A stretch of DNA of 56,035 nt, taken from positions 1-56,035 of the forward strand of contig VSOB01000014.1 of NCBI GenBank assembly GCA_009774625.1, read 5' to 3'. Both the position numbers and the translations under genes were made by a program. This DNA is from Lachnospiraceae bacterium (GTDB lineage: Bacteria; Bacillota; Clostridia; Lachnospirales; Lachnospiraceae). Positions 49,874-56,035 of the stretch are shown piece by piece; position 1 is the stretch's first letter, and each line of letters starts with the position of its first letter. The notes beneath the pieces were generated by a model. The model worked only from the letters and a program-made list of their open reading frames with translations, had not been told where the DNA came from and searched no databases.

Positions 49874-49986
49874 AAAGAGAGGCGCCTGCTGGTAACAGAC
49901 GCCCCACGGGAGCTACCGATAGACGGTTAGCCCGAAATATGTTAAGCCAGAAAGGCCGCTCAGTTTTCCAGACCGGGGCGGCTATT
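49874..49986 (+). ncRNA. Candidate antitoxin RNA, antisense to the toxin mRNA 3' end
   Basis: About 110 bases convergent to the toxin gene. It contains a hairpin (GGCGCCTG/CAGACGCC, 49881-49903) and ends in the bidirectional hairpin GCCGC/GCGGC (49955-49982) close to the toxin stop. A convergent RNA overlapping the toxin 3' region is the RatA/TxpA arrangement. Its existence is predicted only. Confidence 0.4.
49881..49903 (-). terminator. Terminator of toxin transcript
   Basis: On the minus strand GGCGTCTG pairs with CAGGCGCC (one mismatch pair) around TTACCAG, followed by TCTCTTTAT. It would end the toxin mRNA after the 3' pairing element. Weak T-run. Confidence 0.45.
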
Positions 49987-50086
49987 TCTGTGTCTTATGA
50001 TTATCCTTGCTTCCGATGGCATATCCGAGACCAAATGCTGTCAGCACGAGGCTGATCACTGCTATCAATCCTTCAATCGTCAACAT
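49982..50086 (-). CDS. Type I toxin-like small membrane peptide
   Basis: A 34-residue peptide: MLTIEGLIAVISLVLTAFGL then GYAIGSKDNHKTQK. One transmembrane helix and a charged tail are the pattern of TxpA/Fst-like or holin-like toxins of Firmicutes. AAGGAGGG precedes the ATG. Its transcript has a strong promoter (50195-50223), a structured leader and a 3' element able to pair with the leader. A convergent antisense RNA is likely. It is below usual gene-length limits. Family resemblance is good but toxicity is untested. Confidence 0.72.
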   Translation of the reverse strand: MLTIEGLIAVISLVLTAFGLGYAIGSKDNHKTQK

Positions 50087-50132
50087 CCACTCAGCCCTCC
50101 TTTCCCAGATTCCCTTTCAGGTTTCTATGTAA

Positions 50133-50155
50133 ACGGAGGGTCACAGTCCCTCCGT
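50133..50155. promoter_or_regulatory. Leader hairpin of toxin mRNA
   Basis: ACGGAGGG and CCCTCCGT form a perfect eight-base stem around TCACAGT, in the toxin mRNA leader between the pairing element and the ribosome site. A second short hairpin, CTACCA-GGA-TGGTAG, lies at 50170-50184. Such leaders usually keep the toxin untranslated until processed. Confidence 0.55.
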
Positions 50156-50194
50156 GGAGGGCTAACCGCCTACCATCCTGGTAGTCCCAAAGAG

Positions 50195-50223
50195 ATATTA
50201 CCACATTTCGACAGGGATTTCAA
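50195..50223 (-). promoter_or_regulatory. Toxin promoter
   Basis: TTGAAA (50223-50218), 17 bases, TAATAT (50200-50195) on the minus strand, a near-consensus vegetative promoter. The start would be near 50188, at the beginning of the structured leader. Confidence 0.65.
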
Positions 50224-50298
50224 CCGCATCCGTTTTGGAGTAGGAAAAGTAGCTGGCTCTATTTTTAACATCACAATAACATCACAGAGATATAAAAA

Positions 50299-50335
50299 GG
50301 ACTGGAAAACCCTTATTTTATCAGGTTTCCAGTCC
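50299..50335 (-). terminator. guaA terminator
   Basis: On the minus strand GGACTGGAAACC pairs with GGTTTTCCAGTCC around an A/T-rich loop, followed by TTTTTATAT. It lies ten bases after the guaA stop, so guaA is cleanly ended before the phage-side DNA. Confidence 0.85.
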
Positions 50336-50344
50336 AAATGTCCC

Positions 50345-51889
50345 CTATTCGAACTCAATCGTCCCCGGCGGCTTACTGGTCAGATCATAGAACACTCTGT
50401 TCACGCCTCTCACCTCATTGATGATCCTGCTCATAACGGTCTGGAGGACTTCCCAGGGGATTTCTGCGCTCTCTGCCGTCATAAAGTCCACGGTATTCAC
50501 CGCACGAAGCGCCACGGCATAGTCGTATGTCCTTTCGTCTCCCATCACACCCACAGAACGCATATTGGTCAGCGCTGCAAAGTACTGGCCGATCGTCCGG
50601 CCCAGGCCGGCTCTGGCGATTTCCTCCCGGTAGATGGCATCCGCGTCCTGTACGATCCGGACTTTTTCTCCCGTTACCTCACCGATGATCCGGATTCCCA
50701 GTCCCGGACCGGGAAAAGGCTGCCGGTAAACCAGTGTTTCCGGAATCCCCAGCTCCAGACCGGCCCGGCGCACCTCATCTTTAAACAGATTCCGCAGCGG
50801 TTCTATGATCTCCTTGAAATCCACGCAGTCCGGCAGACCGCCTACGTTGTGATGGGATTTGATCACGGCCGATTCCCCGCCCAGGCCGCTTTCCACCACG
50901 TCCGGATAAATGGTCCCCTGCACCAGAAAATCCACTGCACCGATTTTTCCGGCTTCCTCTTCAAACACACGGATAAATTCTTCTCCAATGATCTTTCGCT
51001 TTTGCTCCGGCTCTGTCACGCCCGCCAGCTTTTTATAAAACCGTTCCTGGGCATTGACCCGGATAAAATTCAACTGATACGGCCCTTCCGGTCCGAACAC
51101 TGCCTCTACCTCATCGCCTTCCTGTTTCCGGAGCAGACCATGATCCACAAAGACACAGGTAAGCTGGTTTCCAATAGCCTTCGCCAGCATAACCGCCGCC
51201 ACAGAGGAGTCCACGCCACCCGACAGGGCACACAGTACCTTACCACTTCCCACCCGGTTTCTGATCTCCTCAATGGATTGTTCCACAAAAGAATCCATCC
51301 TCCAGCTTCCAGCGCAGCCGCATATATTTCTTACAAAGTTATAGAGTATCTTAGTCCCTTCCAGTGTATGGAGCACCTCCGGATGAAACTGGACGGCATA
51401 CAGATTGTTTTCCCGATCCTCTGCCGCTGCCACCGGACAGTCCGCCGTATGGGCCGTCACGGCAAATCCGGGAGCCGGCCGGGAAATATAGTCAAAATGG
51501 CTCATCCAACAGATGGTGTCCTGAGAAACATCCGCAAACAGGGGAGAATCCTGATTCACCCTTACTTCCGTTTTTCCGTATTCCCGTACCGGCGCCTTCT
51601 CCACTTTGCCGCCCAGTACATGCATCATAACCTGTGCGCCATAGCACAGACCCAGTACCGGAACCCCCAGTGCGAACAATTCCTTTTGATACGTAGGAGA
51701 ATTTTCCTCATAACAGCTATTGGGACCGCCAGTCAGTATGATCCCTTTGGGGTTCATTGCCCTGATCGCCTCCAGCTCCGTTCTGTAAGAGTATATCTCA
51801 CAATATACATTGCACTCCCGCACGCGTCTGGCAACCAGTTGATTATATTGACCGCCAAAATCAATAACAAGTACCTTTTCCTGATTCAT
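50345..51889 (-). CDS. guaA: GMP synthase (glutamine-hydrolysing)
   Basis: A 514-residue enzyme that aminates XMP to GMP using glutamine and ATP. The glutaminase domain has Cys82 (GLCYGAQ) and His169/Glu171 (QFHPE). The synthetase domain has the PP-loop LSGGVDSS (about 222-229), and the end PPGTIEFE is typical. ATG 51889 has AGGAGG upstream. A longer reading to 52027 is leader. It is a single-copy housekeeping gene, so this marks host chromosome. The 3' end of guaA is a known integration site for mobile elements, and the phage integrase lies next to it. Confidence 0.97.
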   Translation of the reverse strand: MNQEKVLVIDFGGQYNQLVARRVRECNVYCEIYSYRTELEAIRAMNPKGIILTGGPNSCYEENSPTYQKELFALGVPVLGLCYGAQVMMHVLGGKVEKAPVREYGKTEVRVNQDSPLFADVSQDTICWMSHFDYISRPAPGFAVTAHTADCPVAAAEDRENNLYAVQFHPEVLHTLEGTKILYNFVRNICGCAGSWRMDSFVEQSIEEIRNRVGSGKVLCALSGGVDSSVAAVMLAKAIGNQLTCVFVDHGLLRKQEGDEVEAVFGPEGPYQLNFIRVNAQERFYKKLAGVTEPEQKRKIIGEEFIRVFEEEAGKIGAVDFLVQGTIYPDVVESGLGGESAVIKSHHNVGGLPDCVDFKEIIEPLRNLFKDEVRRAGLELGIPETLVYRQPFPGPGLGIRIIGEVTGEKVRIVQDADAIYREEIARAGLGRTIGQYFAALTNMRSVGVMGDERTYDYAVALRAVNTVDFMTAESAEIPWEVLQTVMSRIINEVRGVNRVFYDLTSKPPGTIEFE

Positions 51890-52025
51890 TGCCTGTTTCC
51901 TCCTGCCTGTATTTGGCGAAAAGTCCGGAGCTGAAAAACTGTGGTTCCGCCCACTTCTGCGCTCTGCCCGCAATCCCATATGGCACTTCCGCACGACTCT
52001 TCTTCCGAAAGCTCTGATTGATTCC

Positions 52026-52054
52026 ATTATAAAGGCCCCTTCCGCCCTTTACAA
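52026..52054 (-). promoter_or_regulatory. guaA promoter
   Basis: TTGTAA (52054-52049), 17 bases, perfect TATAAT (52031-52026). The leader to guaA is about 130 bases. I looked for a purine riboswitch there and found no match to its conserved core. Confidence 0.7.
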
Positions 52055-52069
52055 CCGGAAAACCGCTTT

Positions 52070-52891
52070 TTACTCTTTTGTATTCAGAAATTTCTGCATT
52101 TCTTCCCGCAGCCTGGCAAACTGCCGGATGGTTTTGGGATTTTCAGAGGGAAACTGCAGTAGCTTTTCCCAATATCCCTGCTGTTTTACCAGACGAAAAC
52201 TCTCCGGAAATACCAGCTCATAAATCAGAGAAATATGCCCTGCCACATGGTCTACCGGTGTCCGTTTCAGACTTCTCAGTGTGGCATGCCGTTCCTGAAA
52301 GCTCTCCATGACTGCCTCTGTCACTTCCGCATGCGCCAATACCTCCCTTGTGGTATTGTAGATTTCCTCCAGCGGCGTTTCCAGATTCACCCGCAGAATA
52401 TCTATTTTATCCGCATCCCGGAGTATATGACAAAACCGGCTGGTTCTCTCATCCAGCCCCTCCGGCACACGGTACGCACTGTGCACCCGTACAGCGGTTT
52501 CCAACAATATATCCTCTGACTTATCCGCCACATACTGCCGGATTCTTCCCTCCGTTTTATTTTGACTGTGCTCCGAATCCTCCTGCCTGCCGGATATCCC
52601 TGTACCGAACAATATTTCTGCCCCCAGCGCGGCATGATCTACCGAATCCGCGTCAATAAAAGTATGATACTGTCTGAGCTGCTCAAACCGGCCGATATCG
52701 TGAAACATGCCAAGCAGCCAGGCCAGCTCCTGTTCCTCCCTGGTCATCTCTTCCGATCGGGCAATCTGTTCACACAGTCCTGCCACCCGATAGGTATGTT
52801 TTATTTTCAATGCGGTCTTTTCATCCGATGCATCATAAGCATCCGTATACTCCCGAAACTCCCGCAGTACGTTCTCTCTGTCAATCTGCAT
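52070..52891 (-). CDS. HD-domain phosphohydrolase
   Basis: A 273-residue HD-superfamily metal hydrolase: first His near 32 (KHTYRV), His64-Asp65 in GMFHDIGRFE, then HSAYRVPEG and a later Asp in LRDADKIDIL, which complete the metal site. Such proteins hydrolyse phosphoesters, often nucleotides. The substrate here is unknown. AAAGGAGACAAG precedes ATG 52891. It is host chromosome beside guaA, outside the phage. Confidence 0.85.
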   Translation of the reverse strand: MQIDRENVLREFREYTDAYDASDEKTALKIKHTYRVAGLCEQIARSEEMTREEQELAWLLGMFHDIGRFEQLRQYHTFIDADSVDHAALGAEILFGTGISGRQEDSEHSQNKTEGRIRQYVADKSEDILLETAVRVHSAYRVPEGLDERTSRFCHILRDADKIDILRVNLETPLEEIYNTTREVLAHAEVTEAVMESFQERHATLRSLKRTPVDHVAGHISLIYELVFPESFRLVKQQGYWEKLLQFPSENPKTIRQFARLREEMQKFLNTKE

Positions 52892-52927
52892 ACTTGTCTC
52901 CTTTTATACGGTTTTTCCCCAACACCC

Positions 52928-52956
52928 ATTTTATAAACTTTTCCGAAGAAATACAA
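52928..52956 (-). promoter_or_regulatory. Candidate promoter of the HD-domain gene
   Basis: TTGTAT (52956-52951), 17 bases, TAAAAT (52933-52928) on the minus strand, about 37 bases before the HD gene start. -35 is weak, -10 good. Confidence 0.4.
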
Positions 52957-52972
52957 GTATGAATCCCACATC

Positions 52973-53011
52973 AAAATGACGTTTCTCCATGCTGCATGGT
53001 CGAAACGTCAT
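52973..53011 (-). terminator. Terminator-like hairpin after element relic
   Basis: Ten-base stem with nested inner stem, four T after it on the minus strand. It lies downstream of the relic reading frame at 53092-53259. Confidence 0.5.
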
Positions 53012-53091
53012 TGCCTCCTGCCTTTTACTATGACTGGTTTTCAGAGCCGCCGCCGGCCCTGAAAACAGTAAAATCTTATGAAAGTCTGCTC

Positions 53092-53259
53092 TCAGTCCTG
53101 TTCTTTCTGAATATGAAGATATTTTTCTCTGGTTGCCAGTCCACCCCTGATATGCCGTTCCGATTTATTCACATCCAGTACTTTTCTTGCTTCCTTTGCA
53201 AGTCCCGGATTGATTTGTGACAGGCGTTCTGTTACATCTTTATGTTTCGTCGTGATGAA
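53092..53259 (-). pseudogene. Orphan 3' fragment of an unidentified gene
   Basis: An open stretch of 55 codons with no start codon. It reads HKDVTERLSQINPGLAKEAR, then VLDVNKSERHIRGG, LATREKYLHIQ and a stop, which looks like a genuine protein end. The frame overlaps the recombinase 3' end in a different frame and is closed upstream by TAA 53262-53260. I do not recognise the family. It is probably the tail of a gene from the mobile element, cut off by recombination at the 16-base repeat or nearby. Confidence 0.55.
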
Positions 53260-54818
53260 TTAGAACGGTTTCGTCCAAGCCCAAATTCCCAAGCAAACGC
53301 AGGTAAATATCTACATTCCCATCCTTATCCACTTCGATTTTCTGGATAATGCGCTTTAGCTGGGCATTGGTCATCTGGTGTACATCTGTTATGTCCTCAA
53401 TCTCTTTGAATGTCCGTCCGAGGACACTTTCCAGCTGTTCCCCTTTAGTTAGATGATACGCCACCATCTTCAGTTCGTTTTCCAGCCGTTCAATTTCTTT
53501 TCTCATGCCGCCGATTTTATCATTCAGTTCCTCTCTGGAAATCAAATCGTCTGCGTACATATCCATATATTTTTGCCGGGTCTTTTGCAGCTTTGCAAGC
53601 TGGGCATTCAGTTCTTTTTCATAGTTCAGGTTTTCGTCCTTTGCCTTATAAACCCGCTGAAATTCTCCGACCACATAACGGATCACATTCTTCTTTGCTT
53701 TCAGAAGCTCAGCAAAATATTCCTGCAAAACCTCAATCAATTCTTCTTCATCCACCGTCACGGCATTGGGGCAGTTGTCTGCTCCACGCCCATTATGCCC
53801 GGAACACACCCAACGGACATACGTGTTTTTATATGTGCGGACTGTGCGCCGGAAAGACCAACCGCACTCCTTGCATTTGATAAGAGTAGAGAATAAATAT
53901 TTATTGCTTTGGCGTTCCTTATCCACCTTAAATGCTTTGCCTCTGGACTGCATAATCTGCTGTGCCTGTTCAAAAATTCCTGGCTCAATAATCCGCAAAT
54001 CTGGACGCTCCACGACCATCCACTCGGTTTCATCTTTGTCTGCCCTCTGCCCGGTCAGAAAGTCGGTCACTTCCTGTTTACCATTGATGATTTTACCTGT
54101 GTAAAGCTCATTGGTAAGAATACGGCAAACCCCATTCTGGCTCCACTGGCAATTCCGCTTTGTCCGCAAACCTCGTTCATTTAAGAAAATGGAAATTTTC
54201 GCAGCACCATACCCGTCTTTGATATACCACTCATAAATTTGGCGGACAACCGCGGCTTCTTCCTCATTGATTGCAAGGTTAAAATAATCTCCAATCGTCT
54301 TATCATATCCGTAAACGATATTCGGGACACGGCCTTTTTCAGCATTCATCTTTTTTCCAAATTTCACACGCTTTGAAGTATTCGCACTTTCCTCCTGTGC
54401 CAATGCTCCAAAAATCGTCAGCACAAATTCACTGTTCCCCATACTGGCCATGTTGGCGGTCAAAAACTGCGTTTCAATTCCCAAAAATTTCAGCTTGCGG
54501 ACATTCTGCAAAAGGTCAACGGTATTTCTGGCAAAGCGAGAAATATCCTTGACTACGACCATATCAAACAACCCATGCTCGGCATCTGCCATCATGCGTA
54601 AAAATTCTTTTCGGTTTTTTATTTTGGTTCCAGAAATACCCTCGTCTGCATACAATCTTACTAAGGTGTCCCCTGTGCGTTTTGTGTATTCAGAAAAAAA
54701 CTCTTTCTGTGCTTCCAGGCTGTTGATCTGGTCAGCCTTATCGGTGGAAACACGGCAGTAAGCAGCTATATTCATGGCGAAACCTCTCTGTTAAAATTAA
54801 ATCGTTCTGTTACATCTT
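53225..54818. repeat. 16-bp direct repeats bracketing the serine recombinase
   Basis: CGTTCTGTTACATCTT occurs at 53225-53240 and again at 54803-54818, in the same orientation. The first copy touches the recombinase stop codon, the second lies between its promoter and its start. They could be attachment sites of a minimal element or traces of an insertion/deletion event. Confidence 0.65.
53240..54775 (-). CDS. Large serine recombinase
   Basis: A 511-residue large serine recombinase. The catalytic domain starts AAYCRVSTDKADQINSLEAQ with Ser10, and has the family motif DMVVVKDISRFARN. The recombinase domain follows (VYGYDKTIGDYFNLAINEEEA), then a zinc ribbon (LIKCKECGWSFRR ... WVCSGHNGRGADNCPN) and a coiled coil (about 375-455). 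These enzymes integrate and excise elements at attachment sites without topological restriction. All parts are intact. The gene is bracketed by a 16-bp direct repeat and neighbours a MobV relaxase gene. Confidence 0.92.
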   Translation of the reverse strand: MNIAAYCRVSTDKADQINSLEAQKEFFSEYTKRTGDTLVRLYADEGISGTKIKNRKEFLRMMADAEHGLFDMVVVKDISRFARNTVDLLQNVRKLKFLGIETQFLTANMASMGNSEFVLTIFGALAQEESANTSKRVKFGKKMNAEKGRVPNIVYGYDKTIGDYFNLAINEEEAAVVRQIYEWYIKDGYGAAKISIFLNERGLRTKRNCQWSQNGVCRILTNELYTGKIINGKQEVTDFLTGQRADKDETEWMVVERPDLRIIEPGIFEQAQQIMQSRGKAFKVDKERQSNKYLFSTLIKCKECGWSFRRTVRTYKNTYVRWVCSGHNGRGADNCPNAVTVDEEELIEVLQEYFAELLKAKKNVIRYVVGEFQRVYKAKDENLNYEKELNAQLAKLQKTRQKYMDMYADDLISREELNDKIGGMRKEIERLENELKMVAYHLTKGEQLESVLGRTFKEIEDITDVHQMTNAQLKRIIQKIEVDKDGNVDIYLRLLGNLGLDETVLIHHDET

Positions 54819-54819
54819 A

Positions 54820-54848
54820 ATATTATCACATAAAGCCAGCGTTTTCAA
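54820..54848 (-). promoter_or_regulatory. Recombinase promoter
   Basis: TTGAAA (54848-54843), 17 bases, TAATAT (54825-54820). The start would lie inside the right direct repeat (54803-54818). If the repeats are crossover sites, the promoter lies outside and excision would separate it from the gene. Confidence 0.6.
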
Positions 54849-54853
54849 CCATG

Positions 54854-54884
54854 AAAAAAAGACACTCCGCTCACGCAGAGTGTC
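54854..54884 (-). terminator. Terminator after the 59-residue gene
   Basis: GACACTC/GAGTGTC seven-base stem (54884-54861 on the minus strand) followed by seven T (54860-54854). It overlaps the last codons of the small gene. Confidence 0.8.
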
Positions 54885-55050
54885 CCTCGTCTAATTTTTC
54901 TTCGGTATCATCTGGTGCGGTTGCGGCTTCTTGAATAGCCGACTGTACTTTTTCCGTATTTGCTTCAATTAGGATTTTCAGCAAGTATTCGGCGGTCTCT
55001 GCCGCAGAATTAGGATTATGAAACCGATAGTTTAATTTTTGCTTTTTCAC
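54871..55050 (-). CDS. Small conserved protein of mobilizable elements
   Basis: A 59-residue protein: KKQKLNYRFHNPNSAAETAE, LLKILIEANTEKVQSAIQEA and an acidic tail. The NYRFHNPN start is a sequence I associate with short genes beside relaxases on Firmicute mobile elements. Function unknown. It begins at GTG 55050, downstream of GGGGGAGG at a long spacing, so the start is not certain. It ends in a strong terminator and follows the relaxase gene. Confidence 0.6.
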   Translation of the reverse strand: MKKQKLNYRFHNPNSAAETAEYLLKILIEANTEKVQSAIQEAATAPDDTEEKLDEGHSA

Positions 55051-55135
55051 AGCAGAGCTTCCACCTCCCCCTTGTGCTTTGCTCTTTGTCCATATCTATG
55101 AGAACAAAGCGGAAAATAGTACCATATAACTTTTG

Positions 55136-56035
55136 TCAAAGTTCACGCCCACGATTGTGGGACTGCCATTTCAGCTCTGCCAGCACTTCCGGCGGGATAC
55201 GTTCTACCAGCCGCTGAATGTCTTTCAGCTCGCTTTCCAGCTTTGCCCGTTCCACCGTATCTTTCATCTTGCCTTTTTCGCTGGCTTTGGCTCTGGCTTC
55301 CAACTGTTCATTTTCTGCCAAAAGGTCGTTTATCGTGACCTTGTATTTTTTGAGCTGCCCTGAGAAGTTTTCCATCTGCGGAAACCACTTTTTCAGCAGG
55401 GAGAGGGCTTCCTCTTTCTTCTTTCCGGCGTTGAACGGGGTGATTCCGTCCAGCGTGGCTTCAATGGCTCTTGCTTGTTTGGAGAGATTGACCGCCTGCT
55501 TGAACAGCCGGGTAGGGATATGCTTCCTGCCTGTCTTGCTGGCGCTTTCCCCACGCTCCAAGTTGGGATATTTCTCCACCATATAGGCGTGAAAATCGTC
55601 CTGCCATTTTGTGAGGTTGGCTCTGTTCCCGATAATCTCCTTTGCACACAGGCGGTTGTCCTCTGTCAGCGGGACAAAGACCAAATGCAGGTGGGGCGTT
55701 TTCTCATCCATGTGTACCACCGCCGATACGATATTTTCTTTTCCTACCCGCCCGATTAAGAAATCAGCCGCCCTCTGGAAAAATTCCTGTATCTCCTTTG
55801 GGGATTTCTTTTTGAAAAACTCCGGGCTGGCGGTAATCAGCGTATCCACAAACCGGGTGCTGTCCTTACGGGTACGGCAGCCTGCCTGTTCAATACGGTT
55901 CTGTATAAAGTGGTAGTACCTGCCCTCCGGCTTGACGATGTGGAAATTGTACTTGCTCCGGCTGGTGTCAATGTCGGGATTGCTGGCGTACTGTTCCTTT
56001 TGCCGTTCGTGATGGGCTTCCAGCGGTCTTGCCGG
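55136..56035 (-). CDS. MobV-type relaxase (Mob/Pre), partial at right edge
   Basis: About 300 visible C-terminal codons of a Mob/Pre family relaxase that nicks the transfer origin of mobilizable elements. The HUH-type metal motif HMDEKTPHLHLVF is present, preceded by RSKYNFHIVKPEGRYY and FFKKKSPKEIQEFF. The C-terminal half is coiled coil (LLAENEQLEARAKASEKGKM). The reading frame continues past the right edge, so the N-terminus is missing here. It shows that the right-hand region belongs to a mobilizable element, not the phage. Confidence 0.88.
   Translation of the reverse strand, partial: PARPLEAHHERQKEQYASNPDIDTSRSKYNFHIVKPEGRYYHFIQNRIEQAGCRTRKDSTRFVDTLITASPEFFKKKSPKEIQEFFQRAADFLIGRVGKENIVSAVVHMDEKTPHLHLVFVPLTEDNRLCAKEIIGNRANLTKWQDDFHAYMVEKYPNLERGESASKTGRKHIPTRLFKQAVNLSKQARAIEATLDGITPFNAGKKKEEALSLLKKWFPQMENFSGQLKKYKVTINDLLAENEQLEARAKASEKGKMKDTVERAKLESELKDIQRLVERIPPEVLAELKWQSHNRGREL

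Larger units (their letters stand above)
49918..50174. repeat. Inverted repeat flanking the toxin gene
   Basis: GATAGACGGTTAGCCC (49918-49933) and GGGCTAACCGCCTACC (50159-50174) are inverted copies with two differences. In the minus-strand RNA both differences become G-U pairs, so the toxin mRNA leader and its 3' end can form a 16-base uninterrupted helix. In the plus strand they would be A-C mismatches. That asymmetry favours function in the toxin mRNA. Confidence 0.65.
52892..53091. other. Gap between HD gene and mobile element
   Basis: No gene seen. It contains the HD gene promoter and, at 52976-53011, a ten-base perfect inverted repeat (ATGACGTTTC/GAAACGTCAT) with an inner CCATG/CATGG, followed on the minus strand by TTTT. 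That hairpin probably ends transcription coming from the recombinase side and may mark the host/element boundary. Confidence 0.5.

Noticed and set aside
49997..51934. A 645-residue open frame on the plus strand
   Set aside because: It is opposite guaA, His/Arg/Pro-rich and without a family. It is an antisense shadow of a well-identified gene.
51890..52025. Purine or related riboswitch in the guaA leader
   Set aside because: The leader is about 130 bases but lacks the conserved purine-riboswitch core, and I could match no other known aptamer by eye.
1..56035. CRISPR arrays, tRNA or rRNA genes
   Set aside because: No regularly spaced repeats of array type and no cloverleaf with TTCGA-type arms were found on either strand. 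I cannot run a covariance search, so a degenerate tRNA could be missed.

Overview
The window is a low-to-mid GC Firmicute sequence, most likely from a gut Clostridia (Lachnospiraceae-type) chromosome. It carries most of a temperate phage with a contractile (PBSX/Xkd-like) tail. The genus is inferred only from gene style (AGGAGG ribosome sites, dense overlapping genes, PcfJ/PcfK, MobV and large serine recombinase genes).

Positions 1-25.0 kb hold the late genes, all on the minus strand, so the operon reads right to left. They run from a dense accessory cluster (sodium:solute symporter, two PAPS-reductase-like PP-loop proteins, two ParB-domain proteins), through terminase, portal, a MuF-type minor head protein with a C-terminal EndoU-like toxin domain and a small putative immunity gene, XkdF-type protease/scaffold and major capsid protein, to connector, sheath, tube, a frameshifting tail chaperone pair, tape measure and baseplate genes. 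The baseplate J gene runs off the left edge. Fibres, holin and endolysin are therefore outside the window. Several hairpin/T-run elements inside the operon suggest graded expression.

Positions 25.0-47.5 kb are early genes, also minus strand: an ArpU/RinA-like late regulator, many small zinc-ribbon and unknown proteins, a phage sliding clamp, a RecU-like resolvase, a DUF5131 protein, PcfJ and PcfK (the latter ending in a clamp-binding motif), an N6 methylase-like protein, helicase loader, replication initiator with origin-like iterons, a single-chain SbcD-SbcC fusion, a possible annealing protein, a SleB-like hydrolase and several HTH regulators. A second copy of the iteron block lies in the 46.6 kb intergenic gap.

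Positions 47.5-49.85 kb form the lysogeny module on the plus strand (repressor, lipoprotein, tyrosine integrase). It diverges from the early genes across a switch with three identical-format operators (TCCA-N7-TGGA), two of them inside promoter spacers. A type I toxin/antisense RNA module follows at 49.84-50.22 kb.

Positions 50.3-52.9 kb are ordinary host genes (guaA with its own promoter and terminator, and an HD-domain hydrolase). From 53.1 kb to the right edge is part of a mobilizable element: a large serine recombinase bracketed by a 16-bp direct repeat, a 59-residue conserved small protein, and a MobV relaxase cut by the window edge.

The best candidates for something new are the ParB/PP-loop/symporter cluster, the capsid with an inserted carbohydrate-binding-like module, the duplicated origin iterons, the PcfJ/PcfK-clamp link, and the toxin mRNA with predicted 5'-3' pairing.
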